A stretch of 64,000 nucleotides of DNA from Inia geoffrensis (Eukaryota > Chordata > Mammalia > Artiodactyla > Iniidae), in the NCBI GenBank assembly GCA_036417435.1, contig CM070904.1, positions 17,590,835 to 17,654,834 of the forward strand. The letters run 5' to 3'. Under the pieces are notes generated by a model. It saw nothing but the letters and a program-made list of their open reading frames with translations, did no database searches and was not told where the DNA came from. The position numbers and the translations under genes are program-made. Shown in pieces: positions 1-11,645 of the stretch (position 1 is its first letter; each line of letters opens with the position of its first letter).

Positions 1-2776
1 CCTCAAGAAAAAAGAAAAACTCAAATAAACAACCTAACCTTGCACCTAAAGCAATTAGAGAAAGAAGAACAAAAAAACCCCAAAGTTAGCAGAAGGAAAG
101 AAATCATAAAGATCAGATCAGAAATAAATGAAAAAGAAATGAAGGAAACAATAGCAAAGATCAATAAAACTAAAAGCTGCTTCTTTGAGAAGATAAACAA
201 AATTGATAAACCATTAGCCAGACTATCAAGAAAACAGAGAAGACTCAAATCACCAGAATTAGAAATGGAAAAGAAGTTAACAACTGACACTGCAGAAATA
301 CAAAGGATCATGAGAAACTACTACAAGCAACTCTATGGCAATAAAATGTACAACCTGGAAGAAATGGATGAATTCTTAGAAAAGTACAACTTTCCAAGAC
401 TGAACTGGGAAGAAATAGAAAATATGAACAGACCAATCACAAGCACTGAAATTGAAACTGTGATTTAAAATCTTCCAACAAACAAAAGCCCAAGACCAGC
501 TGGCCTCACAGGTGAATTCTATCAAACATTTAGAGAAGAGTTAACACCTATCCTTCTCAAACTCTTCCAAAATAAAGCAGAGGGAGGAATACTCCCAAAC
601 TCATTCTACGAAGTCACCATAACCCTGATACCAAAACCAGGAAAAGATGTCACAAAAAAAGAAAACTACAGACCACTATCACTGACGAACATAGATGCAA
701 AAATCCTCTACAAGATACTAGCAAACAGAATCCAACAGCACATTTAAAGGATCATACAACATGATCAAGTGGGATTTATCCCAGGAATGCAAGGATTCTT
801 CAATATATGCAAATCAATCAATGTGATACACCATATTAACAAACTGAGGGAGAAAAACCATATGATAATCTCAACAGATGCACAAAAACCTTCGACAAAA
901 TTCAACCCCCATTTATTATAAAAATTCTCCAGAAAGTGGGCATAGAGGGAACTTACCTGAACATAATAAAGGCCATATATGACAAACCCATAGCCAACAT
1001 CATTCTCAATGGTGAAATACTGAAATCATTTCCATTAAGGTCAGGAATAAGACAAGGTTTCCCACTCTCACCACTACTATTCAACATAGTTTTGGAAGTT
1101 TTAGCCACAGCAATCAGAGAAGAAGAAGAAATAAAAGGAATGCAAATTGGAAAAGAAGAAGTAAAACTGTCACTATTTGCAGATGACGTGATACTATATA
1201 TTGATAATCCTAAAGATGCTACCAGAAAGCTACTAGAGCTAATCAATGAATTTTGTAAAGTAGCAGGATAAAAAATTAATGCACAGAAATCTCCTGCATT
1301 CCTATACACTAACGACAAAAAATCTGAAAGAGAAATTAAGGAAACTACCTCATTCACCATTGCAACAAAAAGAATAAAATACCTAGGAATAAACCTTCCT
1401 ACGGAGACAAGAGACCTATATGCAGAAAACTATAAGACACTGATGAAAGAAATTAAAGACGACGCAAACAGATGAAGAGATATATCATGTTCTTGAGTGG
1501 AAGCATCAACATTGTGAAAATGACTCTACTATCCAAAGCAATCTACAGATTCAGTGCAATCTCTATCAAGCTACCAGTGGTATTTTTCACAGAACTAGAA
1601 CAAAAAGTTTCACAATTTGTATGGAAACACAAAAGACCCCGAATAGCCAAAGCAATCTTGAGAAAAATAAACAGAGCTGGAGGAATCAGGCTCCTGGACT
1701 TCAGACTATACTACAAAGCTACAGTAATCAAGGCAGTATGGTACTGGCACAGAAACAGAAATATAGACCAGTGGACCAGGAGAAAAACCCCAAAAATAAA
1801 CCCACACACATATGGTCAGCTAATCTTTGATAAAGGAGGCAAGAATATACAATGGAGAACAGACAGCCTCTTCAGTACGCGGTGCTGGGAAAACTGGACA
1901 GCTACATGTAAAAGAATGAAATTAGAACACTCCCTAACACCACACACAAAAATAAACTCAAAATGGATTAAAGACCTAAATGTAAGGCCAGACACTATAA
2001 AACTTAGAGGAAAACATATGCAGAACCCTCCTTGACAAAAATCACAGCAAGATCCTTTAGGACCCACTTCCTAGAGAAGTGGAAATAAAAACAAAAATAA
2101 ACAAATGGGACCTAATGAAACTTAAAAGCTTTTGCATAGCAAAGGAAGCCATAAACAAGATGAAAAGACAAACCTCAGAATGGTAGAAAATATTTGCAAA
2201 TGAAGCAACTGTCAAAGGATTAATCTGCAAAATTTACAAGCAGCCCTTGCAAGTCAATATCAAAAGAAAAACAACCCAATCCAAAAACAGGCAGAAGACC
2301 TAAATAGACATTTCTCCAAAGAAGATATACAGTTTGCCAACAAACACATGAAAAGATTCTCAACATCACTAATCATTAGAGAAATGCAAACCAAAACTAC
2401 AATGAGGTATTACCTCACACCAGTCAGAATGGCCATCATCAAAAAATCTACTAACAATAAATGCTGGAGAGGGTGTGGAGAAAAGGGAGCCCTCTTTCTC
2501 TGTTGGTGGGAATGTAAGTCGATACAGCCACTATGGAGAATGGTATGGAGGTTCCTTAAAGAACTAAAAATAGAACTACCATATGACACACCAATTCCAC
2601 TACTGGACAAATCCCCTGAGAAAACCATCATTCAGAAAGAGTCATGTACCACAATGTTCATTGCAGCTCTATTTACAATAGCCAGGCCATGGAAGCAACC
2701 TAAGTGTCCATCGACAGATGAAAGGATAAAGAAAATGTGGCATATATATACGATGGAATATCACTTGGCCATTTAA
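1..2776 (+). pseudogene. L1 ORF2 reverse transcriptase/endonuclease, inactivated
   Basis: In its active form ORF2p nicks target DNA and reverse transcribes L1 RNA. Four blocks of the frame survive. 40-747 covers the linker between the endonuclease and RT domains and the early RT, with in-frame stops at 466-468 and 745-747. A frameshift lies near 885-895. 936-1271 carries the RT core, with the [13 protein letters not shown] motif and the catalytic FADD box intact at 1176-1187, and stops at 1269. 1472-2035 is the post-RT region. 2348-2776 is the C-terminal region with cysteine pairs in CWRGCGEKG and the [10 protein letters not shown] segment. At least three stops and two or more frameshifts mean that no functional protein is possible. 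The intact FADD box is chance survival. Confidence 0.93.
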
Positions 2777-3255
2777 AGAAATGAAATTGAGTTATCTGTA
2801 GTGAGGTAGATGGACCTAGAGTCTGTCATACAGAGTGAAGTAAGTCAGAAAGAGAAAAACAAATACCATATGCTAACACATAAATATGGAATCTAAAGAA
2901 AAAAAAAGTGGTTCTGATGAACCTAGGGGCTGGACAGGAATAAAGATGCAGACACAGAGAATGGACTTGAGGACACGGGCAGGAGGAAGGGTAAGCTGGG
3001 ACGAATTGAAAGAGTATCATTGGCGTATATACACTCCCAAATGTAAAATAGATAGCTAGTGGGAAGCAGCCGCATAGCACAGGGAGATCAGCTCGCTGCT
3101 TTGTGACCACCTGGAGGGGTGGGATAGGGAGGGTGGGAGGGAGATGCAAGAGGGAGAGGATATGGGGATATATGTATATGTATAGCTGATTCACTTTGTT
3201 ATACAGCAGAAACTAACACAACATTGTAAAGCAGTTATACTCCATTAAAGATGTT
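1..3255 (+). mobile_element. LINE-1 (L1) 3' portion: ORF2 relic plus 3'UTR
   Basis: The element enters from the left window edge inside ORF2, so the 5'UTR, ORF1 and endonuclease domain are absent from the window. It runs through the reverse transcriptase and C-terminal Cys-rich region, then a 3'UTR with a G-rich tract (around 3110-3150). It ends in the L1 3' signature 'TTATACTCCATTAAAGATG' near 3250. The same 3'UTR recurs at 15.6, 43.7 and 53.1 kb, so this is one L1 lineage active in this genome's past. No poly(A) tail or target-site duplication is clear at the right end. Confidence 0.95.
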
Positions 3256-3600
3256 AACAAGAATAAAGTAAAATAGATAAGGCATACAGACAGGATAAAA
3301 ACTGTCTATTATTATATATAAAAATTATATAAATAAAGTAATGAGAGGTAGTACCTCATATCACATTATACAACGGATGTGTTTCTAGAATGTTGCTTGT
3401 GAATCAAATTATTTTAATGACAATTATATACTTAACCTACTAGAGGAGCTTATAGAATGGCATTATGAAATGCCATTCAAGCATTTCATAAAGCACAGAA
3501 TTTTAGAATACTCAACTTCTGATATAGATGAGGTTTTTGTAAGGCAGATTCAGGTTTTATGTTCCCTGATTTAAAAGAAAACTATTTATAAATGGAGTCT
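3256..3600. other. Unique AT-rich sequence
   Basis: AT-rich sequence with a short ATTATATATA run near 3310-3330. I see no reading frame, repeat family or structured RNA in it. Confidence 0.5.
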
Positions 3601-3690
3601 AACCTTTAAAAATTGTGAATCACTATGTTGTACACACGAAAATATAATACTGTAAATCAACTATGCCTCAATTAAAAAAAAAAGAAAACT
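3600..3690 (+). mobile_element. Short L1 3'-end fragment
   Basis: Contains the phrase 'ATACTGTAAATCAACTATGC' followed by CTCAATT and an A-run. This is the usual end of older mammalian L1 3'UTRs, and the same phrase is at 26546 within another L1. Only about 80 bp is recognisable. Confidence 0.55.
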
Positions 3691-4768
3691 AGAAAAAACA
3701 ATTTTTTTAATTAAAAAAATTTTAAGAGCGCACTAGTTTGCGAGACTTTCTGTAGAAACTGCATTTTAACAGAGGGTTCACTTGATATAAAGCTTAGCTT
3801 CACAGTAGGAAAGCAGAAAAGTTTATTTTTATTGTGGTGCTTGCTGTTGCTGTTATACATTAAAGGGCTACAGGAAAAACAAGGATTTTTTAAGATCCTT
3901 ATCTTGAATTCATGTTATTCAAGTCAAATTCCAAAATCTAGGGTATACATGTAATGCCCTTCCTTAAAATTCTGAACTCACTGGAACACTAAGATGTTAC
4001 AGTTGTTTTCATGAATAAGGAAAGCCAACTTAACTCCATGACAGAGAGTATCCTGTGAGTCTAGCTCACCCTGCATAGTACCTAATAAGCGCTTCTTACA
4101 AATCAACCTATCTCTTATGGATTTGAGTTAAAAATTCAAAATTGTCTTTTCAATCATCAGAACAGGAGGGTCATAGGAAGGAGGAAGGCCACAATGGTGT
4201 CAACTTTGATGCCCTCAACAATCTGGCTAGAATGCTGTTTGTGAATGATTGTGCTGACAGACTTTGTTCCTCCAGAGAGAATGCTGTAATCAGTTAATAA
4301 TGTCTGCCATAGAAAAAGAAAGCAAATGAGAATCCCTGATGTTTGATTAGGGAAATTATTACTAACATAAAAATATTGCTTGGAAATAAGAGGACCAAAG
4401 AGAACACATTTCTTCATCTTGATTTTCACTATTAATAGACAAGACAGCTACTGGATTCCCACTAGATGTCTGAAAGGGTACCTAGGGTACCTATATCATT
4501 AAATAACAAAGGGCAACTCTACTCTACGTAAGCACATTTGACTGACACCCATGTCCAGAGTATATTCATAAGTTCTTGGGTTAAAAGCTCTACCACCATG
4601 ATGTTACATCAGTAAGAAAGTTCTTGAGCTTTTTTTATTTTACCAAAAGGGGATAGTATTTACCTCAGAGTTTTGTTTTGAGGATTTAACAATGTTTAGG
4701 AGAGTGTCAGGCACACACCCAGAAAAGCACTCTGTAGATGGTTACAATCATACAATGAAACAGAACTT

Positions 4769-4818
<50 letters not shown>

Positions 4819-5085
4819 TGTATATAAGCTTTGTTCTGGTTTGTTTCCTGCACTCTTTATTCAAGAAAAAAGCTTTGAGTTTGCTCATGAGATGAGGTAC
4901 TAGGGTTGGGGCTTAGAGAACAATTTAAACATTTCACTGAGAAACTGCCCATGCTGCAGACTCAAGCACAAAGCCCATAACCACAAAATGTACTTCTTAG
5001 GGTAACAGCCTCAAATTTCAACTTTAGGATAATTTGGAGCACTTCAGGAAATGGTATCACATGCTCAGCTTTGAAATAACCAAGT
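3691..5085. other. Unique non-coding sequence
   Basis: Apart from the GT microsatellite at 4772 I see no repeat, exon or structured RNA. Open frames here are under 100 codons and have no recognisable motif. Confidence 0.5.
4772..4816 (+). repeat. (GT)n microsatellite
   Basis: About 22 uninterrupted GT units followed by an AGTGTATATA tail. It is likely to vary in length between individuals and may adopt Z-DNA under supercoiling. Confidence 0.97.
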
Positions 5086-5104
5086 AAGGCAATGTGATTT
5101 TTTT

Positions 5105-5458
5105 TTAAAATAAATTTGTTTATTTATTTATTTTTGGCTGCATTGGGTCTTCTTTGCTACACGCAGGCTTTCTCTAGTTGTGGCGATCAGGGGCTACTCT
5201 TCGTTGTGGTGCGCACGCTCCTCATTGCAGTGGCTTCTCTTGCTACGAAGCACGGGCTCTAGGGTGCGTGGGATTCAGTAGTTGTGGCATGTGGGTTCAG
5301 TAGTTGTGGCTTGCAGGCTCTAGAGCACAGGCTCAGTAGTTGTGGTGCACGGGCTTAGTTGCTCCGTGGCATGCGGGATCTTCCCAGACCAGGGCTTGAA
5401 CCCATGTCCCCCTGTATTGGCAGGCAGATTCTTAGCCACTGCACCACCAGGAAAGTCC
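5105..5458 (-). mobile_element. CHR-1-like tRNA-derived SINE (older, long form)
   Basis: In antisense it runs from a T-rich/ATTT tail through a GGCTGCATTGGGTCTTC body to the tRNA-like head, ending with CACCAGGAAAGTCC. The long form contains repeated 'CAGTAGTTGTGG' units. An imperfect 16-bp target-site duplication flanks it: AAGGCAATGTGATTTT at 5086-5101 and AAGGCAACGTGATTTT at 5459-5474. Divergence within the body suggests an old insertion. Confidence 0.93.
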
Positions 5459-6307
5459 AAGGCAACGTGATTTTAAAATAGAATTATATTGTTTTAAATC
5501 AGTCTGTACCACAAATTGTATCCTTCTATCCACAGTTCTTTTTTTCCCATAAATTCGAAACCAGAGACCAATACGTCAATACCTTAGATGACAAATACTT
5601 AAAAAAGTAATTGAGGAAAAGTCTTCATTATTGTTTTTACCATCCATATCTTTATTTCTACTCTCTTGCTCTCTTGGTATGTGGAAGAATTTTTGTGCCC
5701 CAATAAACCATTCCCAGCCCATATTATTCTTACAAAGAGAAGTCTATTTCCTGAACTTCCTTGCATGGAGGTTTTCTAGGGCAATTTGCCTTTCCCTGTA
5801 GATATCTGAGAGGTCACACTGAGAATAAACTTAGCGATTGTACAATAAAAGCTAAAAGAAAAGTTAAAAAGAAAAACCTAAGCATTTTCATGGGAAATGA
5901 GAGACAAGCTGAAGAAAAGCTAACAGAGTCTAAAGATCATGTTCTCATCCCAGGGAGATCATAAATTCACCCTTCCAGGCAACAGGGAGGTGCCAGTTTA
6001 AACTTTAGAGCAAGAGCTGACTCCCATGCCAAGGTCACACTGTCTATGATGATCAGCTTTTAGAACAAGTAAAGCCCTGGCAGAAACGCAAGACTACTAA
6101 AATATAAGTGTGAATGAGTGTATATGTGTACCGTGTAGGGCCTAAAAAAGATCTGGAATAATCGTTACTCGTCAGGAGTCAGAAAGAACAGGTAATTTTT
6201 TACTTACATATTTCAAAATATCTTTTAAACAATAAGCATGTATTACATGTATTACTGTCATATTCAGGGAAAACAGTAAAATTGGTCTAATAAATATAAA
6301 CGCTCAT

Positions 6308-6308
<1 letters not shown>

Positions 6309-6344
<36 letters not shown>
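6309..6344 (+). repeat. (CA)n microsatellite
   Basis: Eighteen perfect CA units. Confidence 0.97.
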
Positions 6345-6345
<1 letters not shown>

Positions 6346-6738
6346 CTATCCTCCAGTCAAAGTGTACGCAACGAGCAGTTGCCATGACATACCGAGTACT
6401 TTTTTCTTGCCTCCAAATGTTCCCCAGTAGTGCACGGATTACAGCAGAGAAAACTCCTGTTGAGAATTAAGATTCTAAAATTTCAGGGCCAGTATTAGGA
6501 AAGTCCACCTATTGACCTGAGAGTCCAAAGTATCAGGGAGAGAAAGGCCAACATGTTTATTAGTCTTTACCTTCTACAGCAGTATTTTATAAACTGTGGA
6601 CTTGACCCATTCAAAGGGTATCTCATCAGTTTAGTGGGCCATGAAACAAGTGTCCTGAAAACTGATAGGACTGAATAGAGGAAATTATAGTGCAGGCATG
6701 TAGTATAGATAAATATTGGATTTAAAAATATATTTCAG

Positions 6739-6820
6739 GTGTGTGTGTTTCTGTGTGTGTGTAGGTATGAGAGAGAGAGAGAGAGAGAGAAAGAGACAGA
6801 GGGAGAGAGAGACAGAGAGC
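6739..6820 (+). repeat. (GT)n/(GA)n compound low-complexity tract
   Basis: Interrupted GTGTGTGT runs pass into a GAGAGA purine run. The short open frame across it codes only low-complexity peptide. Confidence 0.9.
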
Positions 6821-7731
6821 TAGATTATGATGCAAAATGTATTTCTTATTGTGAGCTGGAGGTAAAAATGATAAGTACTGATCCTCATAATAAAACTGGG
6901 GGACAAGTGAATCTGAGAGAAAACGACTTCAACTTCGTCCTAATACTTGTGAGAATACTCCCCTTTTCTTTAAGATTGAAGTGCTGAAAAGCATTTCCCT
7001 CACTCCCTTCACTAATCTCCCTACCGATTTGAGGACCAGTTTATATGTCATATCTGGAACGTTCTGTTTTAAAGAGACCTGATACAGTTGGGGCAACAGA
7101 AAGGTCAGGAGGGAGACAGGAGAACAGAGATTGGGGGCGGGGGAAGGAACAGCAGAGCGTCTCCCCTCTCATTTGATATGGAAAAGATAAGTGAATGGTG
7201 TACGAGTCAGAGGATGCTGTAGAAGTTACCTGGGGATTAGCATCCTGTGCACGCCCACAAGTGGACTGCAAACCAGGAGAGGAGTTCCCATCCGTGACAG
7301 GCTTTGCTGTGGATTGCTCTCTGCAGAAACTGAGTCTCCATGCCAGGAAACTCAAAGTCTCCAAGAAGAACTATCCAATGCATCCTCAGAAAGAACTCAC
7401 ACTGTAATGTTCCTGATAAAGTGAACCACCAGGAGGAAAATTAGAGAGCAGAGGAAGGGGTGGGGAAACATTAGACTTCTCCAACCCAGAAGATGCCTAT
7501 GGAGTCAAGTCTGGTCTGTACTGGGGACAAGGTTGGACAATCACACATGGGACTGTATCTTTAGACTACATTCCAGAACCACGTTTTTAAAAAATAGATG
7601 AAAATCTTTAAATAACAAAAAGTACCTCAAGTATTCAATCAGGCAGTTTTCTTTCAGAAAGCACAGTGGGAGCAGTTACTAGAGAACATAATACCACTCA
7701 TCTAGCTTCATTTGAACTGCATGAAAACAAA

Positions 7732-7733
<2 letters not shown>

Positions 7734-7802
<69 letters not shown>
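7734..7802 (+). repeat. (CT)n-(CA)n compound microsatellite
   Basis: About 20 CT units (7734-7774) join directly to about 14 CA units (7775-7802). The pyrimidine half can form triplex DNA and the CA half Z-DNA. Confidence 0.97.
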
Positions 7803-7806
<4 letters not shown>

Positions 7807-8029
7807 TGCTTCCAACACAATTACAACCTTCTTTAAGTTGTCTGAAAGATCACCTTTGATTCTGTAAAACAGACTAAATTCTGTCACTATAAGCCTTTAA
7901 AATACAAGATAGTCACCTATTTTGCTTTGCCACTTTAAATTCATTTTTTTTTAAAAAGACAATTTACAGTCAAGACTAGATGATTATGGACACTGTCAAC
8001 AAAGTTGCTAACAGTTTATATGTTTGAGG

Positions 8030-8225
8030 AAGCTCTGGTCCCTACTAGCTATTGCAACATATTACTTAATTTTCCTCAGCCTCACCTTGCTCCAGATGTG
8101 AAATGGAGTGAACAAGGCTACCTCTCAGCTTGGTTGTGTTAATGACAGCTAACGATAATTACATGCACAAAACACTTAGAAAGACTGGTACATATTAACT
8201 GCGGAATAAACAGCAACTGTTATTA
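8030..8225 (+). mobile_element. MIR SINE relic
   Basis: Degraded MIR core: a CTTAATTTTCCTCAGCCTCA-type block, an AAATGGAG stretch and a tail ending near 'TGTTATTATGATTACTAG'. No target-site duplication survives, as expected for an ancient mammalian repeat. Confidence 0.75.
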
Positions 8226-8914
8226 TGATTACTAGGAAATATTAATGCCATAAGATTAAGAGCTCAAACTGAGCATATTCACTCCATTCAATACACATTT
8301 TAGGGAGCTTGTCATGTGTGGTGATTATGAAAAGGAATCAGATTAGCTCCCTTGTCTTGTGTGAGGATAATCAGAATGCAAACTGACACTCATACGTCTG
8401 AATATCTTTCATAACAGTGGCTATGTGACAATTGTACACACGTTCAGAGGACGAAGAAAGCACAAAACCCTGGCGAAATCATAGTAGGCTTCTGGGAGTC
8501 TGTGAAATCACACCTGAGCCATGATGTGCAAGTTTAAAAGAGAGGGTCAGGTGAAACGCTGTAAGCAAAATAATTAAAGGAGAAAGGGGACAACGTGGCC
8601 TGTCACGTTAGCAAGGCCAATGCCTTCTTCCCTATGCTCAGTGTTTTATGGGCATTATATTCAAAGCTCATAAAAAGAGCTCTGTGGTTTTTATTTTCCA
8701 GAAAAAAAGATGAGGCCCAGAAAAGTTCTATGGGGAATAACTCTTGAGTTTAACTCAAGACTCTGAGAGCAGAAAATATATTTCTATGCCAATGATATAG
8801 ACTTAGAACAAAAAAATGGACTAGGCATTGAGAAGACTTGTACCAGCCAGTGTCTGTTCTCTGGATTAGAGCGGAGTGAGGGAGGGCTCCAGTGGAAACA
8901 TAGGCAGGACTCTA
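8226..8914. other. Unique non-coding sequence
   Basis: Nothing recognisable on either strand. Confidence 0.45.
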
Positions 8915-9092
8915 GACCCGTGATTCTAAACTCTAGTGGGCACCAGTGTCAACTGACAATGTCAACTGTCAAATGTAAAATTTGATAAAAATCTAAAGGC
9001 CCAGTTTGAACAAGCCTAGGCAGCTGCGTGCACTGTTAACTCTCCAGATGATTTTCATACCTACCAACGTTTGAGAAGCGTTGGTCTGACAA
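8915..9092. mobile_element. MER5A-like hAT non-autonomous DNA transposon relic
   Basis: Both ends resemble MER5A: 'GTGATTCTAAACTCTAGTGG' near the left, and CTCCAGATGATTTTCATAC with GTTTGAGAAGCGTTGG at the right. The interior is diverged. Confidence 0.6.
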
Positions 9093-9524
9093 GAGGTAAT
9101 GTGGGACTGATCTGGAGTCAAGGCCATAGGAGGACGCGGAGGGGGCGTGGGAGGAGTCACAAAAAAGAATGACCTATGAGACTAGATTTATTTCATGTCT
9201 CTGCTTCTTGAATGAAAGATTTGGGGGCTGGAGTTTGTTCCAAACACAAGTATAAAAACTTATTTCTGGTAGGATTCATTTCCTATTAGCTATGAAATGA
9301 ACAATATGGGAGATCCTCCTGAATTGACACTTGGGGCTCTCATATCTTTTGGAACTTTTCTATTCACTAACCATTCAAGAGATGAGTTTCTTCTCTAGAA
9401 AAATTATGTGCCTCGACTAAGATGACTGAAGTCCCTTCCAAACTCCAAATGTAGGTATAACACACAAAAAACTTGAGTATTAATATGAATCATAGTGTAA
9501 AATGGGTACTTAAAATTTTTCACG
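9093..9524. other. Unique sequence with a GC-box-like motif
   Basis: A short GGAGGGGGCGTGGGAGG block near 9138-9156 resembles KLF/SP sites. Otherwise nothing is recognisable. Confidence 0.4.
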
Positions 9525-9832
9525 GATAGGCTGGTGTTTGCCAAGGGGGAGGTGGGTGGGAGAGGGATGGATTGGGAATTTGGGATTAGCAAATGCAAAC
9601 TATTATATATAGAATGGATAAACAACAAGGTCTTAATGTATAGCACATGGAACTATACTCAGTATCCTGTGATAAACCATAATGGAAAAGAATATGAAAA
9701 AGAATGTGTATATGTATATATATTTATATATATATATTTATATATATGTATGTGTGTATAACTGAGTCACTTTGCTGTATAGCAGTAATTAACACAATAT
9801 TGTAAATCAGCTATATTTCAATTAAAAATTTT
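9525..9832 (+). mobile_element. L1 3'-end fragment
   Basis: Contains L1 3'UTR landmarks in order: GCTGGTGTTTGCCAAGGGG, ATAAACAACAAGGTC, ACTGAGTCACTTTGCTGTAT and 'ACACAATATTGTAAATCAGC' before a terminal T/A-rich run. An AT microsatellite at about 9710-9755 expanded inside it. Confidence 0.85.
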
Positions 9833-10211
9833 TTTTTAATTTTTCATGGGAAAATGTGAGAATAACAAAAAAAAGATTACAAATATATGTACCATAGGAT
9901 AAGCATACATGCTTATAAATAGAATGCATGTTATTCCATTTTCATGTAGAATGAGATAAAGGTAAAGGAATATGCACATTCTTGTCTCAATACATTAAAG
10001 TTAGACTTATTCTTCCATACGTCATAACCTTAGATTGGTAATTATGTGTAAGGAATTGTTTTTCAGTCTATAAATCAATACTACTCGTTTTCTACTACAG
10101 AACTTTAAATAACTGAGCTTTAACTCTACTGCAAATACGTGGGCTAATAAAAGTAGGGAATTCTCTGGAAGAATATGGGTTAGTTCAAACAATAAATTAC
10201 AGTTTTCTTTC

Positions 10212-10403
10212 TCTTTTTTTTTTTTTCCGGTATGCGGGCCTCTCACTGTTGTGGCCTCTCCCGTTGCAGAGCGCAGGCTCAGCGGCCATGGCTCACGGGC
10301 CCAGCCGCTCCGCGGCATGCGGGATCTTCCCGGACCGGGGCCCGAACCCGTGTCCCCTGCATCGGCAGGCGGACTCTCAACTGCTGTGCCACCAGGGAAG
10401 CCC
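10212..10403 (-). mobile_element. CHR-type cetacean SINE (short, young form)
   Basis: Antisense copy: a T13 tail at 10214-10226, then GCGGGCCTCTCACTGTTGTGG, ending in CCACCAGGGAAGCCC. In sense the A-box and B-box of the tRNA promoter are present. Short translated frames across it on both strands are SINE shadows, not genes. Confidence 0.96.
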
Positions 10404-11019
10404 TCTTCTTTTTTTTTTAATGTTTTTAACATTGAAGCATTTTCCCCATCCATACTCCATAGACTCAGCTTGCTTCCCCTAAGTTAATGAAATTACCTAA
10501 TTTTGGTTTCACTTTAAAACCTTCCAAATTGAGTGTAAATCAATAGTTCTCAATTTTTGAGATTAAGGTTACAGACATTAGAGATTATAAACATATATTT
10601 ATTGTATTGCTTTTCCAGCAAACTATAAACAATGTTAGAGTACTATAGATTTTTCTCCTTTTATTTTTTATAAGTATCTTTAGTTCAATTTTTTCACAAT
10701 TAATTTGATACCAAAAAAGCATCCCAAAAAAGTACAAAAATAAATCATTATCAAATCTTGAAGTCTTAAAAGAATCTTTTATCATATGATTCATTTTTTA
10801 TTAAATGCAATACTTATTTAAATGTAAATGTTTACAAATAATACATTAAAAAAGCTCCCTGTTTTCAAAGACTAAAATCATGAGGGCTCATTTGGAAAAT
10901 CCTAAAAGAAAATAAATGTACACAAATGTACACAAAATGATAATTAGTCAAAGTGCTAATAGAATGCTAAGCGTTCATAGCAGAAACCCTACCTAGAAAA
11001 TAAAAAGAAAGCATAAAAG
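10404..11019. other. Unique AT-rich sequence
   Basis: No repeat or exon recognised. A short minus-strand frame at 10585-10794 is AT-driven. Confidence 0.45.
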
Positions 11020-11405
11020 GGCTGAACACACTGTGGTAGATCCATACAATGGGATGGTCTTCAGCAATAAAAAGAAATGGAGTACTGAGGCACACAATAG
11101 CAGGAATGAATCTCAAATGCATTAAGTTAAAGAAGTCAGTCCCTAAAGGCTACAGATTGTATCATTTTATTTATATGAAAATCTGTAATATGCAAAACTA
11201 TAGAGACAAAAAACATATCAGTGCCTACCAAGGGCTGACAGTCAAGGATGGGTGACTAAAGAGGGGAAAGAGGGAGTTTGGGGGAACACTTCTGTATCTT
11301 AATTGTGCTAATAGTTATATGACTCCATGCGGCTGTCAAAACTCCAAACTGTTCACTAAAAAAGAGTGAATTATACTGTATGCAAATTACATCTCTAAAA
11401 AAGCT
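11020..11405 (+). mobile_element. Old L1 3'-end fragment
   Basis: Diagnostic L1 phrases in order: GGTAGATCCATACAATGG, AGCAATAAAAAGAAATGGAG, CTACCAAGGGCTGACAG, then 'ATTATACTGTATGCAAATTA' at the end. Confidence 0.8.
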
Positions 11406-11423
11406 GACAAAAGAAAAAGAGAG

Positions 11424-11634
11424 GGGGCTTCCCTGGTGGCGCAGCGGTTGAGAGTCCGCCTGCCGACGCAGGGGAGACGGGTTCGTACCCCGGTCCGGGA
11501 GGATCCCACATGCCGCAGAGCAGCTGGGCCCGTGAGCCATGGCCGCTGGGCCTGCGCGTCCGGAGCCTGTGCTCCGCAATGGGAGAGGCCACAACAGTGA
11601 GAGGCCCGCGTGCCGCCAAAAAAAAAAAAAAAAA
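11424..11634 (+). mobile_element. CHR-type cetacean SINE (young form)
   Basis: Full-length sense copy with A-box TGGCGCAGCGG, B-box GGTTCGTACCC and a 17-A tail. A perfect target-site duplication GAAAAAGAGAG lies at 11413-11423 and 11635-11645. It inserted at the end of the preceding L1 tail. Confidence 0.97.
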
Positions 11635-11645
11635 GAAAAAGAGAG

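Larger units (their letters stand above)
5475..8029. other. Unique sequence with several microsatellites
   Basis: No recognisable exon. It contains the CA, GA and CT/CA tracts listed separately. Open frames around 7041-7424 lie in moderately GC-rich unique sequence and match nothing I know. Confidence 0.45.
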
